A DNA stretch of 64,000 nt, from contig JAPLNI010000059.1 of assembly GCA_026692865.1 (NCBI GenBank), forward strand, positions 62,001-126,000. Reading direction: 5' to 3'. Source of the stretch: Planctomycetota bacterium (GTDB taxonomy: Bacteria > Planctomycetota > Planctomycetia > Pirellulales > Pirellulaceae). Shown one piece after another: positions 19,954-28,319 of the stretch. The notes below the pieces were generated by a model. It did no database searches. It saw only the letters and a list, made by a program, of their open reading frames with translations, and was not told the DNA's origin. The translations under genes and the position numbers were made by a program. Within the stretch, counting starts at the first letter, position 1. Every line of letters starts with the position of its first letter.

Positions 19954-19967
19954 GTTTTACGTGAAAC
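19954..19967. promoter_or_regulatory. parS-like palindrome
   Basis: GTTTTACGTGAAAC in repeat unit 2 matches the parS core GTTTCACGTGAAAC at 13 of 14 positions and is close to parA-parB. parS sites usually lie near these genes. The match may also be accidental because the sequence is part of a dispersed repeat. Confidence 0.45.
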
Positions 19968-20126
19968 CTCTTTGGAGTGCTCCGACTTGGCGGAGCTTTT
20001 GGACTTATCTGTCGGGTTCCTATCGAAAAAGTCTTTGCTAACCAAGCGATTCAGTTCTTACGCGAGGCTTTTTTTCGTTACATCGATACCCCGAAAGCTG
20101 TGACAAGAAACAGCAGTCCAAAGGAG

Positions 20127-21458
20127 CTAACTCAGCGGATGAACGACTAGTCCCGAGACCAGCTTGGGGAAAAAGTAGGTGCTTTTGGCTGGCATGCGTT
20201 CTTGATGAATCGAAACGTCACGAATGTTGTCGACCGTTGCGGGCATCACCAAAGCAGCAAGCGGATATCCGGATTGGCTCACGAGCTTTCCGTTGAGTCC
20301 ATCGATGACTTCTTGAACAAAATGCACGTACGTCGGAACAGGATGCCCCTCGAGTCCAAGTAAATCATCCAAAATCAACTTATGGAGAATAGCTACCCCA
20401 AGGCCTCGCCAGTCCTCGCTTTGGTTCGGAGCGAGCGATTCCATTCGCTCCATCGCCTCGGGCTTGCAGGTCAATCGCGTCCATTCGTTGGAGGCTTTGC
20501 TGTACAGGGCCATGATCTGTTGTTCGTCAAGTCTTTCGAGTTCAGCCCACACCGAACCTGCTGACTCTGCACCTTTTGCAACTACGTCGCAGTCAAAGTA
20601 CGGCGACAGCTTTTCATGAAGTTCAGCAGTCGTCATCTCGGGAACTCCACCAAGTAGTCGGTGCGTCGGCAGCACAAGCAGCCCCGGGTCGTTCATCCCG
20701 ACAAGCATTGTCAAAACAAAATTCGCAGGATGATCCGACGGTAGATCGCCCTTAGCAGCCAACTCGTCTCGATAATTGCAGGCGGTTTCGTAGCGATGAT
20801 GGCCGTCTGCTATAAACATATCTTTGGGGGAGACCAATCCACTGACTTGAGCAATCACGTTGATGTCGGTGATGGGCCAAACCTTGTGAACGACTCCCAA
20901 ATGATCGGTAGCTTCAAGCCCGTGAACGCCGCTGATTTCCGACTCGAGAATCGCTTGAACCTCGTTCTCAGGATCTGGGTAGAGACCAAAAATCTGACTA
21001 AGGTTGGCTTGTGTTGTACGCGTCAGTTTCAATCGGTCGTCTTTGGCTTTTGCGTGCGTTTCCTCGTGGGGATAGATGTTTCCTTCGCCAAATCGTTTCA
21101 GCCGCACGCGAGTCATGACGCCTTTGCGAATAAACGTGTGTCCTCGATAGTCGAACTCTTGGTGATAGACGTAGATCGCAGGATCAGGTTCGATTTGAAG
21201 AATGCCTTCGTTTCTCCATGTGCGAAAAATACGAGCGGCTCGCGTGTAGACATTATTCGAATCGTCGTCGGACGGCTCGACCTTATTCAGTTCTAGCCGT
21301 AGGAAGTTGTACGGCGAAAGGTTGTATAGGTGATCCTGGAGGTCGCTAGCTACCACGTCGTACGGCGGGGCAATGCAATCGGAAAGTGCCCCGACCATTG
21401 CCAGATTATATCGTAGACCTCGAAACGCTTGAATTTCTGGCATAGCTAGCTTTGGCAA
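20127..21458 (-). CDS. DUF1015 family protein
   Basis: A 443-residue cytosolic protein of the DUF1015 family, which is widespread but has no established reaction. The typical block IYPHEETHAKAKDDRLKL is followed by NLSQIFGLYPD. IADGHHRYETACNYRDEL resembles the kinase-like HxxxHH-type stretch of the family, and CIAPPYDVV is the N-terminal signature. Length is as expected. The start may be Met1 or Met6 (MPEIQAFRGLRY). It ends at the partial third copy of the tandem repeat, which probably supplies the terminator hairpin. Confidence 0.9.
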   Translation of the reverse strand: MPKLAMPEIQAFRGLRYNLAMVGALSDCIAPPYDVVASDLQDHLYNLSPYNFLRLELNKVEPSDDDSNNVYTRAARIFRTWRNEGILQIEPDPAIYVYHQEFDYRGHTFIRKGVMTRVRLKRFGEGNIYPHEETHAKAKDDRLKLTRTTQANLSQIFGLYPDPENEVQAILESEISGVHGLEATDHLGVVHKVWPITDINVIAQVSGLVSPKDMFIADGHHRYETACNYRDELAAKGDLPSDHPANFVLTMLVGMNDPGLLVLPTHRLLGGVPEMTTAELHEKLSPYFDCDVVAKGAESAGSVWAELERLDEQQIMALYSKASNEWTRLTCKPEAMERMESLAPNQSEDWRGLGVAILHKLILDDLLGLEGHPVPTYVHFVQEVIDGLNGKLVSQSGYPLAALVMPATVDNIRDVSIHQERMPAKSTYFFPKLVSGLVVHPLS

Positions 21459-21693
21459 ATTGGATCAGTGAACGAGACCAATCCCAGATTGTAAGCTTAT
21501 CCAGCATCCTGGCCAGATGAGCAGAACTGGCAAGGAGTATCTGCGACATCAGCTTGCCGCTCAAACGCATTGGCTGAGCTTTGATTGCCGTGAAACCATT
21601 GAAGTGATGCCAGAAATCAGGTGCCGAGATGTCGCGAGATAGACTTCGGGAGCGGATTCTGGCCGAAATCCAACTGAGCGTTGGACAAGAAAG

Positions 21694-21764
21694 CTACCCC
21701 GCTAGGACTCGAACCTAGAATGACTGAACCAAAATCAGTAGTGTTGCCATTACACCACGGGGCA
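21694..21764 (-). tRNA. tRNA-Gln (anticodon TTG)
   Basis: The minus strand folds into a complete cloverleaf. The acceptor stem TGCCCCG pairs with CGGGGTA plus discriminator G. The anticodon stem ACTGA/TCAGT encloses the loop TTTTGGT with anticodon TTG. The T arm is CTAGG-TTCGAGT-CCTAG. CCA is not encoded. TTG reads CAA glutamine codons. Confidence 0.95.
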
Positions 21765-22405
21765 GTGGGTTTCGACAGCGTCTTTCAACAGTGTCTTTCG
21801 ACGGCACGAATAATACCGTCAGTAATCGGAAAAGACAACGCCGTTTATCAAAAGGTTCTGTCGTTATTGGATCTATCGGAAAAGCCTGTGGGAACGCTGG
21901 GGGCTTTGGTTTTTGGTCGGTAGCAGGCAGATGTTGGGCATATCCCGTCGCGGTCGGAGCGGGGAGGTGCTTCAAAGCTTTCGCAGAAAGTTTCCGTCGC
22001 CAGCACAATGGCAGCCGCCGATGCCCATATCTCCGGTCTATTCGCTACACCCCGCACAGTCTTTGCGACTTACTTACCTAGATGATTCAAACTGCCCGAC
22101 CCGCGTATTTTTCTTATGTCATGCTTATTGGCCAGACGATGTAAAGGTTGCTTCGGGAAGTAGTTTCCCAGCGTACCCATTTTGACTGGTCGGTTGCTCC
22201 GGTCTCGTCAAGCTCGTGCTCAAGGATTTGAGCACGCGCAAGGACGGGACCAGCCAGAGCACGTTTGTAGGCATCAAGTTGAATCGGGTAGGAAGAAACG
22301 CGGCCGACTACCCCTGGAGTTCCGTGGTTCACATCATTGTGGCCGCTCCGGATGTTGCGTCCAACATACACACTGGTCTGAAGAAAAACCCTTAAGGAGA
22401 TAGAG
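21765..22405. other. gene-free leader region of the YTV gene
   Basis: No convincing gene is seen in these 640 bp. They separate divergent tRNA-Gln and the YTV gene and so probably hold two promoters, though no clear -35/-10 pair stands out. A long hairpin sits at 22201-22251, and AAGGAGAT (22394-22401) is a strong ribosome-binding site for the YTV gene. Confidence 0.5.
22201..22251 (+). promoter_or_regulatory. long imperfect hairpin upstream of the YTV gene
   Basis: An 8-bp perfect stem (GTGCTCAA, loop GGAT, TTGAGCAC, 22216-22235) lies inside an outer pairing GGTCTCGTC/GACGGGACC. It is 155 nt before the YTV start. It could be a leader structure in the mRNA. Confidence 0.4.
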
Positions 22406-24088
22406 ATGAGAAAGTTTTTGGCAATGCCGGTCTTGGCTGGACTTCTGTCCGCCGTTTCTGGCAGCGCTGTACAGGCTGCATATTGCGGTGCTGTTAGCTA
22501 TGAAAATTGTGGTCCTGCTGTTGCCGATGCTTGTGCACCGACAACTTACACCACAATGAAGACGATCACTAAGACCGTCTACGAACCGCAAACGTTTACG
22601 GGAACAAAGACCGTTAACCAAATCGTTTACGAAGACCAAGTTGTGAACAAAACACGACTTGAAAAAGAAACACAATACCGCGAAGTCTCGTACACTGTCT
22701 CCAAGCCAGTCTACGAAACCCACACGGCTACTAAGACCTACAACGTTCAGCGACCAGTCTATGAGACTCGCACAAAGCAAGTTACGTACAACGTATCTCG
22801 CCCAGTGTACGAAACTCATCAAAAGACGATCAACTACACGGTTATGAAGCCAGTGTACGAAACCCATGAAAAGGTGATCAACTACACTGTTCAACGACCT
22901 GTAACTGAGACTCGAACAAAGACTGTTAACTACACCGTTAACGTTCCTGTTCATGAGACTCACAGCAAAGTCGTTAACTACACCGTCATGAACAAAGTTT
23001 TGGAAAACAAAGAACGTACTGTGAACTACACAGTAATGGTCCCTGTTACCGAAACCTTGAGCCGAACGATTACGAAGAAAGTTACAACTCCTGTCAACTA
23101 CACCAAGACCATCAAGGTTGCGGGTGGTAGCTGGCAAACAACCAGCGAAGAAGTCGCTGGACCAGTTGTGAAGAAGATGGTTCGTGAGCCAGGTACTTGG
23201 ACTTTCGATCCTTCGACATGCAAGAATGTTTACTGCCCAGGTGCTTGCCGAGTTGAGTGCGTACAATGCCCACCAACGACCGTTTGCAAGAAGGTTTGGG
23301 TTCCAACTTGTGAAGAGAAGACAATTGACTGTGTACGCTACGAAACATCGTGCGTCACCGAATGTGTTCCTTACACGGTAACCAAGTGCGTTCCTGAATG
23401 CCGAACCAAGGTTATTCCTTACACCGTCTGCAAGATGGTTCCAGAATGCCGAAGCAAGACTGTTAACTACACGACTTGCAAAATGGTTCAAGAATGCCGA
23501 AGCAAGGAAGTTTGCTACACAGTTTGCAGCATGGTTTGCGAGCAAAAGAGCAAGACTTGCACTTACACAACCTGCAAAATGGTTCCTGAGTGCAAGACCA
23601 AGGTCTGCAACTACACAACCTGCAAGATGGTTTGCGAGCAACGCGTCAAGGACGTTTGCTACACTGTCTGCAACATGGTTTGCGAGCAAAAGACCAAGGA
23701 ATATTGCTACACAACTTGCAAAATGGTTTCCGAGTGCAAGACAAAGACTGTTCCATACTGCGTAACCAAGTGCGTTCCTTACACATGCACCGTTAAAGTT
23801 GCTAAGTGCGTACCAACATGCGTTCCTTACACCTACACCAAGTGTGTTGCTAAGTGCGTCACTGAAGAAGTTCCTGTAACAACATGTGCTCCAGCAGCAG
23901 ATGCTTGTGGCGCTCCTTCCTGTGATCCATGTGCAGCATCGGCTGGTAACGGTGGTGGACTGTTCAACGGTCGCCTACTGCGAGCTATCAAGAGCTTGCA
24001 CGGTTGCAAGTCCGGTTGCGGATGTGCAGCTCCAGCTCCAAGCTGCGGTTGCGAAGAAGCAGCTCCAAGCTGCGGATGTGCAGCTTAG
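22406..24088 (+). CDS. YTV-repeat cysteine-rich cell-surface protein
   Basis: A 560-residue exported protein with signal peptide (MRKFLAMPVLAGLLSAVSG, then VQAAY). It belongs to the planctomycete YTV-domain proteins reported from the Rhodopirellula cell wall. Residues about 50-235 are imperfect repeats of the type VYETHTKTVNYTV with almost no Cys. Residues about 265-500 are a second array, CKMVPECRSKTVNYTT, in which Cys recurs every few residues. The tail is rich in Cys, Gly, Ala and Pro (CGCAAPAPSCGCEEAAPSC). Many cysteines suggest a disulfide-linked wall or coat. The ribosome-binding site is strong (AAGGAGAT) and a strong terminator follows, so high expression as a single gene is likely. 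Confidence 0.88.
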   Translation: MRKFLAMPVLAGLLSAVSGSAVQAAYCGAVSYENCGPAVADACAPTTYTTMKTITKTVYEPQTFTGTKTVNQIVYEDQVVNKTRLEKETQYREVSYTVSKPVYETHTATKTYNVQRPVYETRTKQVTYNVSRPVYETHQKTINYTVMKPVYETHEKVINYTVQRPVTETRTKTVNYTVNVPVHETHSKVVNYTVMNKVLENKERTVNYTVMVPVTETLSRTITKKVTTPVNYTKTIKVAGGSWQTTSEEVAGPVVKKMVREPGTWTFDPSTCKNVYCPGACRVECVQCPPTTVCKKVWVPTCEEKTIDCVRYETSCVTECVPYTVTKCVPECRTKVIPYTVCKMVPECRSKTVNYTTCKMVQECRSKEVCYTVCSMVCEQKSKTCTYTTCKMVPECKTKVCNYTTCKMVCEQRVKDVCYTVCNMVCEQKTKEYCYTTCKMVSECKTKTVPYCVTKCVPYTCTVKVAKCVPTCVPYTYTKCVAKCVTEEVPVTTCAPAADACGAPSCDPCAASAGNGGGLFNGRLLRAIKSLHGCKSGCGCAAPAPSCGCEEAAPSCGCAA

Positions 24089-24161
24089 TCAAAAATTAAA
24101 TTGAACTTTTCAGCCGAACTTTTGTACGGTTCGGCCTAAAGGACAATCCAAAGATAAATTA

Positions 24162-24199
24162 AAAACGGCTGGCGTCTCCCGAGACACCAGCCGTTTTTT
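24162..24199 (+). terminator. intrinsic terminator of the YTV gene
   Basis: A 15-bp stem with one mismatch (AACGGCTGGCGTCTC with GAGACACCAGCCGTT) and a very short loop is followed by TTTTTT. It starts 73 nt after the stop. It is the clearest rho-independent terminator in the window. Confidence 0.9.
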
Positions 24200-24309
24200 C
24201 GTTTACGCTCAGAATCACGTAGCCAAGTCTCTCCGCAGACTTGTATTGCTTCGTGCACCGACCAAGTCAGAGAGCGTCCTGCTTAGAATTCCAGCATGTC
24301 TACATTTTC

Positions 24310-24395
24310 GTACTCGTACTCAGAGGCGTAAGCCGGTACTCGTACTCGATCGGATTGCGGTCGATTCGAGTATCAGTACCATTTCATTGAGTACG
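24310..24395. repeat. GAGTAC-type intergenic repeat, copies 2 and 3
   Basis: TACTCGTACTC occurs twice (24310-24320 and about 24337-24347), followed by GAGTATCAGTACCATTTCAT, which nearly matches the sequence at the left end of the window. The two parts are in inverted orientation and could pair. It lies between the YTV terminator and the end of the phosphatase gene. Confidence 0.55.
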
Positions 24396-24502
24396 AACTG
24401 ACGGAAGAGCTAAGCGGGACGCTCTCGTCAGCCTACGGAAAGGCTGACTCACGTGAATCGCTGCGAACTTGTCAAAACATCGCAGCGATTTGTGTCGAGC
24501 AC

Positions 24503-25318
24503 TTAATCCTCGCGTCTTAAAAAGTTCGTGACCATGCGATGGGCTCCGCGATAGGCTTGAACCAGTGGCGATTGGCTTCCTCGGATCATTCCGTTTCGGT
24601 CCGCTTGCCAGATTTGTCGCGAATCGACGTCGACTGCCGTCAGGTATCGTCCGCCGAAACAAAAAGTGTCGATGCAGATTAAGTGATGGTAGTCCGCGAT
24701 CCATCCATTCATTTGCGGCGAGTGACCAATCCAAACCGTTTTGCCTGAAACGTGAGGACGAGGCAGACGATCGTAGATATGTTCCCAGTACATGATCTCG
24801 GGTGGAGACTCGTGAATCGGAACATGAGGCAAGTAATTGGCGTGAACGAAAATATCGCTTTCAGTTTCCAGGCACGGGACCGTCTCGACCAGGAAACGTC
24901 GGTGCTTATCGGGAATTGACGAAATCTTTCCACCGTACGTGGTCAGAGTCATCCGTCCGCCGTTATGGAACCACAGCGTCGGATCTTGCTCGCGAACCAC
25001 AGCATCCTCAAAGAGCAATTCGTGATTCCCTTTCAGAAAAACAGTCCGATGATTGGATTGAAGATCGAGCAGGAAATCGACGGTTCCTCGACTATCCGGC
25101 CCTCGGTCGATGTAATCACCCAAGAAGATCAACAAATCATCTTTGGTCGGCGCGATCGCCTCAATTAGCGAGCTGACCGCCTTAAAGCATCCATGAATAT
25201 CGCCTATCGCAATCGTTCGCACAGATAGATTTGCTTTGAGTGTGGAAATTTGAATGTTGACAGCACCGACGCTAAATTCGGTTTTGCCACGGATTCTAGT
25301 TCCCCGCGACGCGACCAT
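24503..25318 (-). CDS. metallophosphatase, PrpA/diadenosine tetraphosphatase-like
   Basis: A calcineurin-like phosphoesterase. The three metal-binding signatures are present in order: GDIHGC, GDYIDRGPDSRG and GNHELL. A later IGHSPQ supplies another His. This is the layout of bacterial Ser/Thr protein phosphatases PrpA/PrpB and of the symmetrical Ap4A hydrolase ApaH. The full frame gives 271 residues, but family members usually begin just before GDIHG. The GTG at 25222 (239 residues) is therefore a good alternative start. It appears monocistronic. Confidence 0.88.
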   Translation of the reverse strand: MVASRGTRIRGKTEFSVGAVNIQISTLKANLSVRTIAIGDIHGCFKAVSSLIEAIAPTKDDLLIFLGDYIDRGPDSRGTVDFLLDLQSNHRTVFLKGNHELLFEDAVVREQDPTLWFHNGGRMTLTTYGGKISSIPDKHRRFLVETVPCLETESDIFVHANYLPHVPIHESPPEIMYWEHIYDRLPRPHVSGKTVWIGHSPQMNGWIADYHHLICIDTFCFGGRYLTAVDVDSRQIWQADRNGMIRGSQSPLVQAYRGAHRMVTNFLRRED

Positions 25319-25564
25319 CTCGTCTACAAGCTAACTTACAAGATTTTAACCGCCACGTAGCTCTATGTGCGATAGCTTTCCTGACTGTTTTCTGGCAATG
25401 ATGAACGTCTGGCATGCCTGTACCATGTAGTCCAATACACTTACAATCTGTGAGCAATCTGAGCAGTACCCAATTTTTCGTTCATCGAAAGGTTGTCCTC
25501 GTCAACATTGCAAAAACAAACAGTTGGTGTCGAATTTGAATCGAACGAAATTGAGCATCACGAA

Positions 25565-26827
25565 ATGATCTATATAATAGGAATTGGCGACGATGGTATC
25601 GCTGGGCTTACAAATGCTGCTTTGGAGCGAATTCAATCGGCAAGCTTGCTCCTTGGCCCTGCAAATCTCATGTCCAAAGCACAGCAGTTCAAGGCTCGCA
25701 AGGAAACCATTGGCGGGGATCTTGAGAAGCTGGCCACGCTTTTGGACAAAGAGGCCGATGGCGATGTGGTCGTTCTGACTGGTGGAGATCCGCTATTTTA
25801 CGGGACAGCCCGCTTTTTGTGCGATCGGCTGGGCAAGGACCGCTTTACCGTCATTCCACACGTCAGCAGCATGCAACTGGCGTTCGCTCGAGTGAAAGAA
25901 AGTTGGGATGAAGCTTACCTGACGAATCTTGCCACGCAGTCGTTGGGGAAGGTTCTGGAACGCATCCGCACATCGGAAAAAATTGGCCTTTTTACTTCTG
26001 ACGATGTCTCGCCGTCGGATCTCGCAAAGGCCCTTGTCGATCAAGGAATCGATTACTTCACGATTTATGTTTGCGAAAACCTAGGATCGCCCGACGAAAG
26101 AGTCACTCGAGGTTCCCCAGCGGAATTGGCTAAGCAAAAATTCAGCCAGCTCAACGTTATGGTCCTGATTCGCAAGCCAGGTGTTCCCGATCGTCCGGCA
26201 GCACTTGTGGCTCGTCGACTGTTCGGGAATCCTGACGAGCTCTTCCTCCAATCAAAGCCAAAGCGTGGGCTGCTTACTTCCTCGGAAGTGCGATGTGTGG
26301 CGCTGAGCGAGTTGGAGCTGGCTGACGATTCGATATTCTGGGACGTGGGTGCGGGAAGTGGATCGGTAGCGATCGAGGCCGCGAGCATCGCCCGGCTTGG
26401 GCATGCTTATGCGATTGAGATGGATGCCGAGGACTACGGACTGCTTGTCGAAAACACCCAGCGATTTGGAGTTCGCAACTTGACGCCAATCCTTGGGCAA
26501 GCTCCCACTGCATGGCTGAAGCTGCCTGATCCAGATGCGATTTTCGTAGGCGGAACTGGTCGCAGCGTCACCGAATTGGTGGAGGCTGCGTGGCCAAGAC
26601 TTCGTCCGGGAGGAAGGCTGATCGTGAACCTTGCAAGCATGGAAAACCTGGTTGCGCTGCAAAAACTTTTGACAGAAAACCAAAACTGCGAGCCCCATCT
26701 GTGGATGGTGCAAATCTCGCGAGGCAACTATCAATTCGAAAAGCTTCGGCTGGAAAGTGCGAACCCGACGTTTGTGGTCAAGGCGACCAAGCCGCACACA
26801 AACAAAGCTTCGGTGGAGAAGTCGTAG
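25565..26827 (+). CDS. cobL: precorrin-6Y C5,15-methyltransferase (decarboxylating), CbiE-CbiT fusion
   Basis: A 420-residue bifunctional enzyme of corrin-ring (vitamin B12) synthesis. Residues about 1-205 are a tetrapyrrole methylase of CbiE type (IYIIGIGDDGIAGLT at the start, VVVLTGGDPLFYG at the SAM site). Residues about 230-420 are a Rossmann CbiT-type methyltransferase/decarboxylase (FWDVGAGSGSVAIEAA as SAM motif I). The ATG at 25565 puts the CbiE fold at residue 1; a TTG at 25493 would add 24 residues of no obvious use. The next gene starts inside its stop codon (TAGTG). No other cob genes are in view. Confidence 0.93.
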   Translation: MIYIIGIGDDGIAGLTNAALERIQSASLLLGPANLMSKAQQFKARKETIGGDLEKLATLLDKEADGDVVVLTGGDPLFYGTARFLCDRLGKDRFTVIPHVSSMQLAFARVKESWDEAYLTNLATQSLGKVLERIRTSEKIGLFTSDDVSPSDLAKALVDQGIDYFTIYVCENLGSPDERVTRGSPAELAKQKFSQLNVMVLIRKPGVPDRPAALVARRLFGNPDELFLQSKPKRGLLTSSEVRCVALSELELADDSIFWDVGAGSGSVAIEAASIARLGHAYAIEMDAEDYGLLVENTQRFGVRNLTPILGQAPTAWLKLPDPDAIFVGGTGRSVTELVEAAWPRLRPGGRLIVNLASMENLVALQKLLTENQNCEPHLWMVQISRGNYQFEKLRLESANPTFVVKATKPHTNKASVEKS

Positions 26828-27708
26828 TGATTTTTATCGGACCCAATGACACAGGATTTCCTCTAGCTTCGAGTTTTCCTGAGCCGTCGGCGCTAGCCGC
26901 GGGTGACGCGTCAAACGACAATCCATCAGCTGGAAAATCTAAAACCGAGGCTAACACCGACGGCTCAGGGGTAAAGAGTCCTCCCGAAAATCGACTCGAT
27001 ATCCTCTTTGTTGGAGCCCACCCGGATGACCTCGAAATCGCTTGTGGCGGCACGATTCATTCCTTAGTCAAACAAGGCTATCGCGTGGGGATGGTTGATC
27101 TGACCGATGGCGAGCCGACCCCGGCTAGCCCCGCTCCGGAGGTTCGCTGGGCCGAAGCGAAAGCCGCTGGAGAGGTCCTTGGAGTTGCTTATCGCCGATT
27201 ATTGCATCTTCCAAACCGACGACTAATGGATGGTTTTGAAGAGCGTGTGGCACTGGCGAAGGAGTTCCGCTTTTGGCGACCGTCGATGGTTGTCGGGTTC
27301 GGCAACAAGACACCGATGGCTTCGCCTGACCATTACCAAGCAATGCAAATCACCGACGCCGCGGTATTTTATTCGCGACTAACCAAGTGGGATGAACACT
27401 TCGATGGCCTGATGCCACATTCGATTTCGCATCAGCTTTACTTCAAGTTGGCCTTTGAACCAGTGGCAATCGCAGGCTTTGATTCCTTGGTTACAGTCGA
27501 CATCACCGACTCGCTGGAAGCAAAACTAGCTTCGATTGCCTGCTACAAAACCCAGTTTCCACCAGCGAAAGCCCACGTGTTTGAGCGTGTCCGAGGGCTA
27601 GCCATCGCGGCCGGGGCGGCTGCCAACGTGCGTGCCGGCGAGGTTTTCGCAACTACTAGGCCCGTCGCCGTGAAAGATTTGGTCAAGCACTGCAACCAGT
27701 CACGTTAG
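26827..27708 (+). CDS. PIG-L/LmbE family deacetylase, BshB1-like
   Basis: A 293-residue zinc-dependent N-acetylglucosaminyl deacetylase-like protein. The signature AHPDDLEIACGGTI lies about 60 residues in, preceded by a low-complexity leader rich in Ser, Asp and Pro. MVDLTDGEPTP and SPDHYQAM are the further metal/substrate motifs of BshB1 enzymes, which deacetylate GlcNAc-malate in bacillithiol synthesis. I start it at GTG 26827, overlapping the cobL stop by one base after GGAGAAG; the frame continues upstream through cobL, but that is a shadow. Bacillithiol specificity is likely by similarity but not proven; other bsh genes are not in view. Confidence 0.85.
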   Translation: MIFIGPNDTGFPLASSFPEPSALAAGDASNDNPSAGKSKTEANTDGSGVKSPPENRLDILFVGAHPDDLEIACGGTIHSLVKQGYRVGMVDLTDGEPTPASPAPEVRWAEAKAAGEVLGVAYRRLLHLPNRRLMDGFEERVALAKEFRFWRPSMVVGFGNKTPMASPDHYQAMQITDAAVFYSRLTKWDEHFDGLMPHSISHQLYFKLAFEPVAIAGFDSLVTVDITDSLEAKLASIACYKTQFPPAKAHVFERVRGLAIAAGAAANVRAGEVFATTRPVAVKDLVKHCNQSR

Positions 27709-27871
27709 CATGATAACCGCTAGTAGACGGGGCAGCTAAGTAAAATACCTTCGATCGCCTGTCGAATTCGGCCTTGGAAGGTCGGCGTCTTGTCGTTACA
27801 CTCTGCGATTCGATTGGAACCGGAATCTTGTATTCGGCCCTAAAAAGCCTCATAAAGAACAAAAAACGACG

Positions 27872-28075
27872 ATGTATAAGCTCAAAACACACAAGGCAAC
27901 TAAAAAGCGTTGCCGATTGACCGCCACTGGTAAAGTCAAGCATCGTAAGGCTGGAACAAGCCACTTGGCCATCAGCAAGCCGCCCAAGAAGATCCGCCAA
28001 CTGCGTGGAACTCGAGTTTTGGAAGTCAATTTCCAACGAGCTGTCCAAGACGCGCTGCGTGGTAACAGCTACTAA
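27872..28075 (+). CDS. rpmI: 50S ribosomal protein L35
   Basis: A 67-residue, highly basic protein starting MYKLKTHKATKKRCRLTATG, the normal L35 pattern, with HRKAGTSHLAISK in the middle. It opens the conserved rpmI-rplT-pheS-pheT series. infC, often just upstream in bacteria, is absent here; bshB1 lies there instead. A palindromic element follows 10 nt after its stop and may reduce read-through into rplT. Confidence 0.95.
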   Translation: MYKLKTHKATKKRCRLTATGKVKHRKAGTSHLAISKPPKKIRQLRGTRVLEVNFQRAVQDALRGNSY

Positions 28076-28085
28076 AGAAAAGTGT

Positions 28086-28137
28086 GGCATAGGCTTCCAG
28101 CCTATGGTTTTATTTCCACAGGCTGGAAGCCTATGCC
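28086..28137. repeat. GGCATAGGCTTCCAGCC palindrome, copy 1
   Basis: A 22-nt left arm (GGCATAGGCTTCCAGCC and four to five more) and its near-perfect complement enclose a loop of about 8 nt. It starts 10 nt after the rpmI stop. A second copy sits at 56221-56285 next to another stop codon. Confidence 0.85.
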
Positions 28138-28232
28138 TCTTAGATTAGTCTTTTCGGACCATTTTAAGTCCAAGTTTCTAGGTAACAACATCTGCAATTC
28201 GGTGAGATGCCTTTCAGGGGTAAACTCGCTAA

Positions 28233-28252
28233 CAGATTCCGGTCCGAATCTG
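28233..28252 (+). promoter_or_regulatory. small inverted repeat in the rplT leader
   Basis: CAGATTC and GAATCTG flank a 6-nt loop, 68 nt upstream of the rplT start. L20 operons are often autoregulated through leader structures, so this may be part of one; the stem is short and the role uncertain. Confidence 0.3.
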
Positions 28253-28319
28253 ATGGATTATTCCAATATGCGGTGACCTGAGAGGCTCATTTTTAGCACC
28301 AAAAGGTTGCACAACTACT

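Larger units (their letters stand above)
19739..20123. repeat. 171-bp tandem direct repeat, two full copies and one partial
   Basis: Units start with ATCGATACCCCGAAAGCTGT at 19739, 19910 and 20082; the third is cut off after about 42 bp, next to the stop of the DUF1015 gene. Each full unit holds two hairpins (GCTGTGAC/CACAGC and GCTCCGACTTGGCGGAGC), the AGTCCAAA motif of the stop-proximal family, and a CGTGAAAC palindrome. The units differ at only a few positions. The frame across it encodes a duplicated peptide but looks spurious. Confidence 0.9.

Noticed and set aside
19801-20103. A 100-codon frame with an internally duplicated peptide
   Set aside because: It is a translation of the 171-bp tandem repeat and its hairpins; there is no ribosome-binding site and the peptide pattern mirrors the DNA repeat.
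19739-20123. CRISPR-like array
   Set aside because: Only two and a quarter units of 171 bp with no spacers; it is a plain tandem duplication.
21791-22371. Several frames of 60-97 codons between tRNA-Gln and the YTV gene
   Set aside because: They overlap one another on both strands, lack ribosome-binding sites and have unnatural composition.
22334-23689. A 451-codon frame antisense to the YTV gene
   Set aside because: Its regular repeats are the mirror of the YTV repeats, and the sense strand has signal peptide, ribosome-binding site and terminator.
26590-26826. N-terminal extension of the PIG-L deacetylase through cobL
   Set aside because: The extension overlaps a clearly coding methyltransferase region and adds nothing to the family; GTG 26827 is a fitting start.
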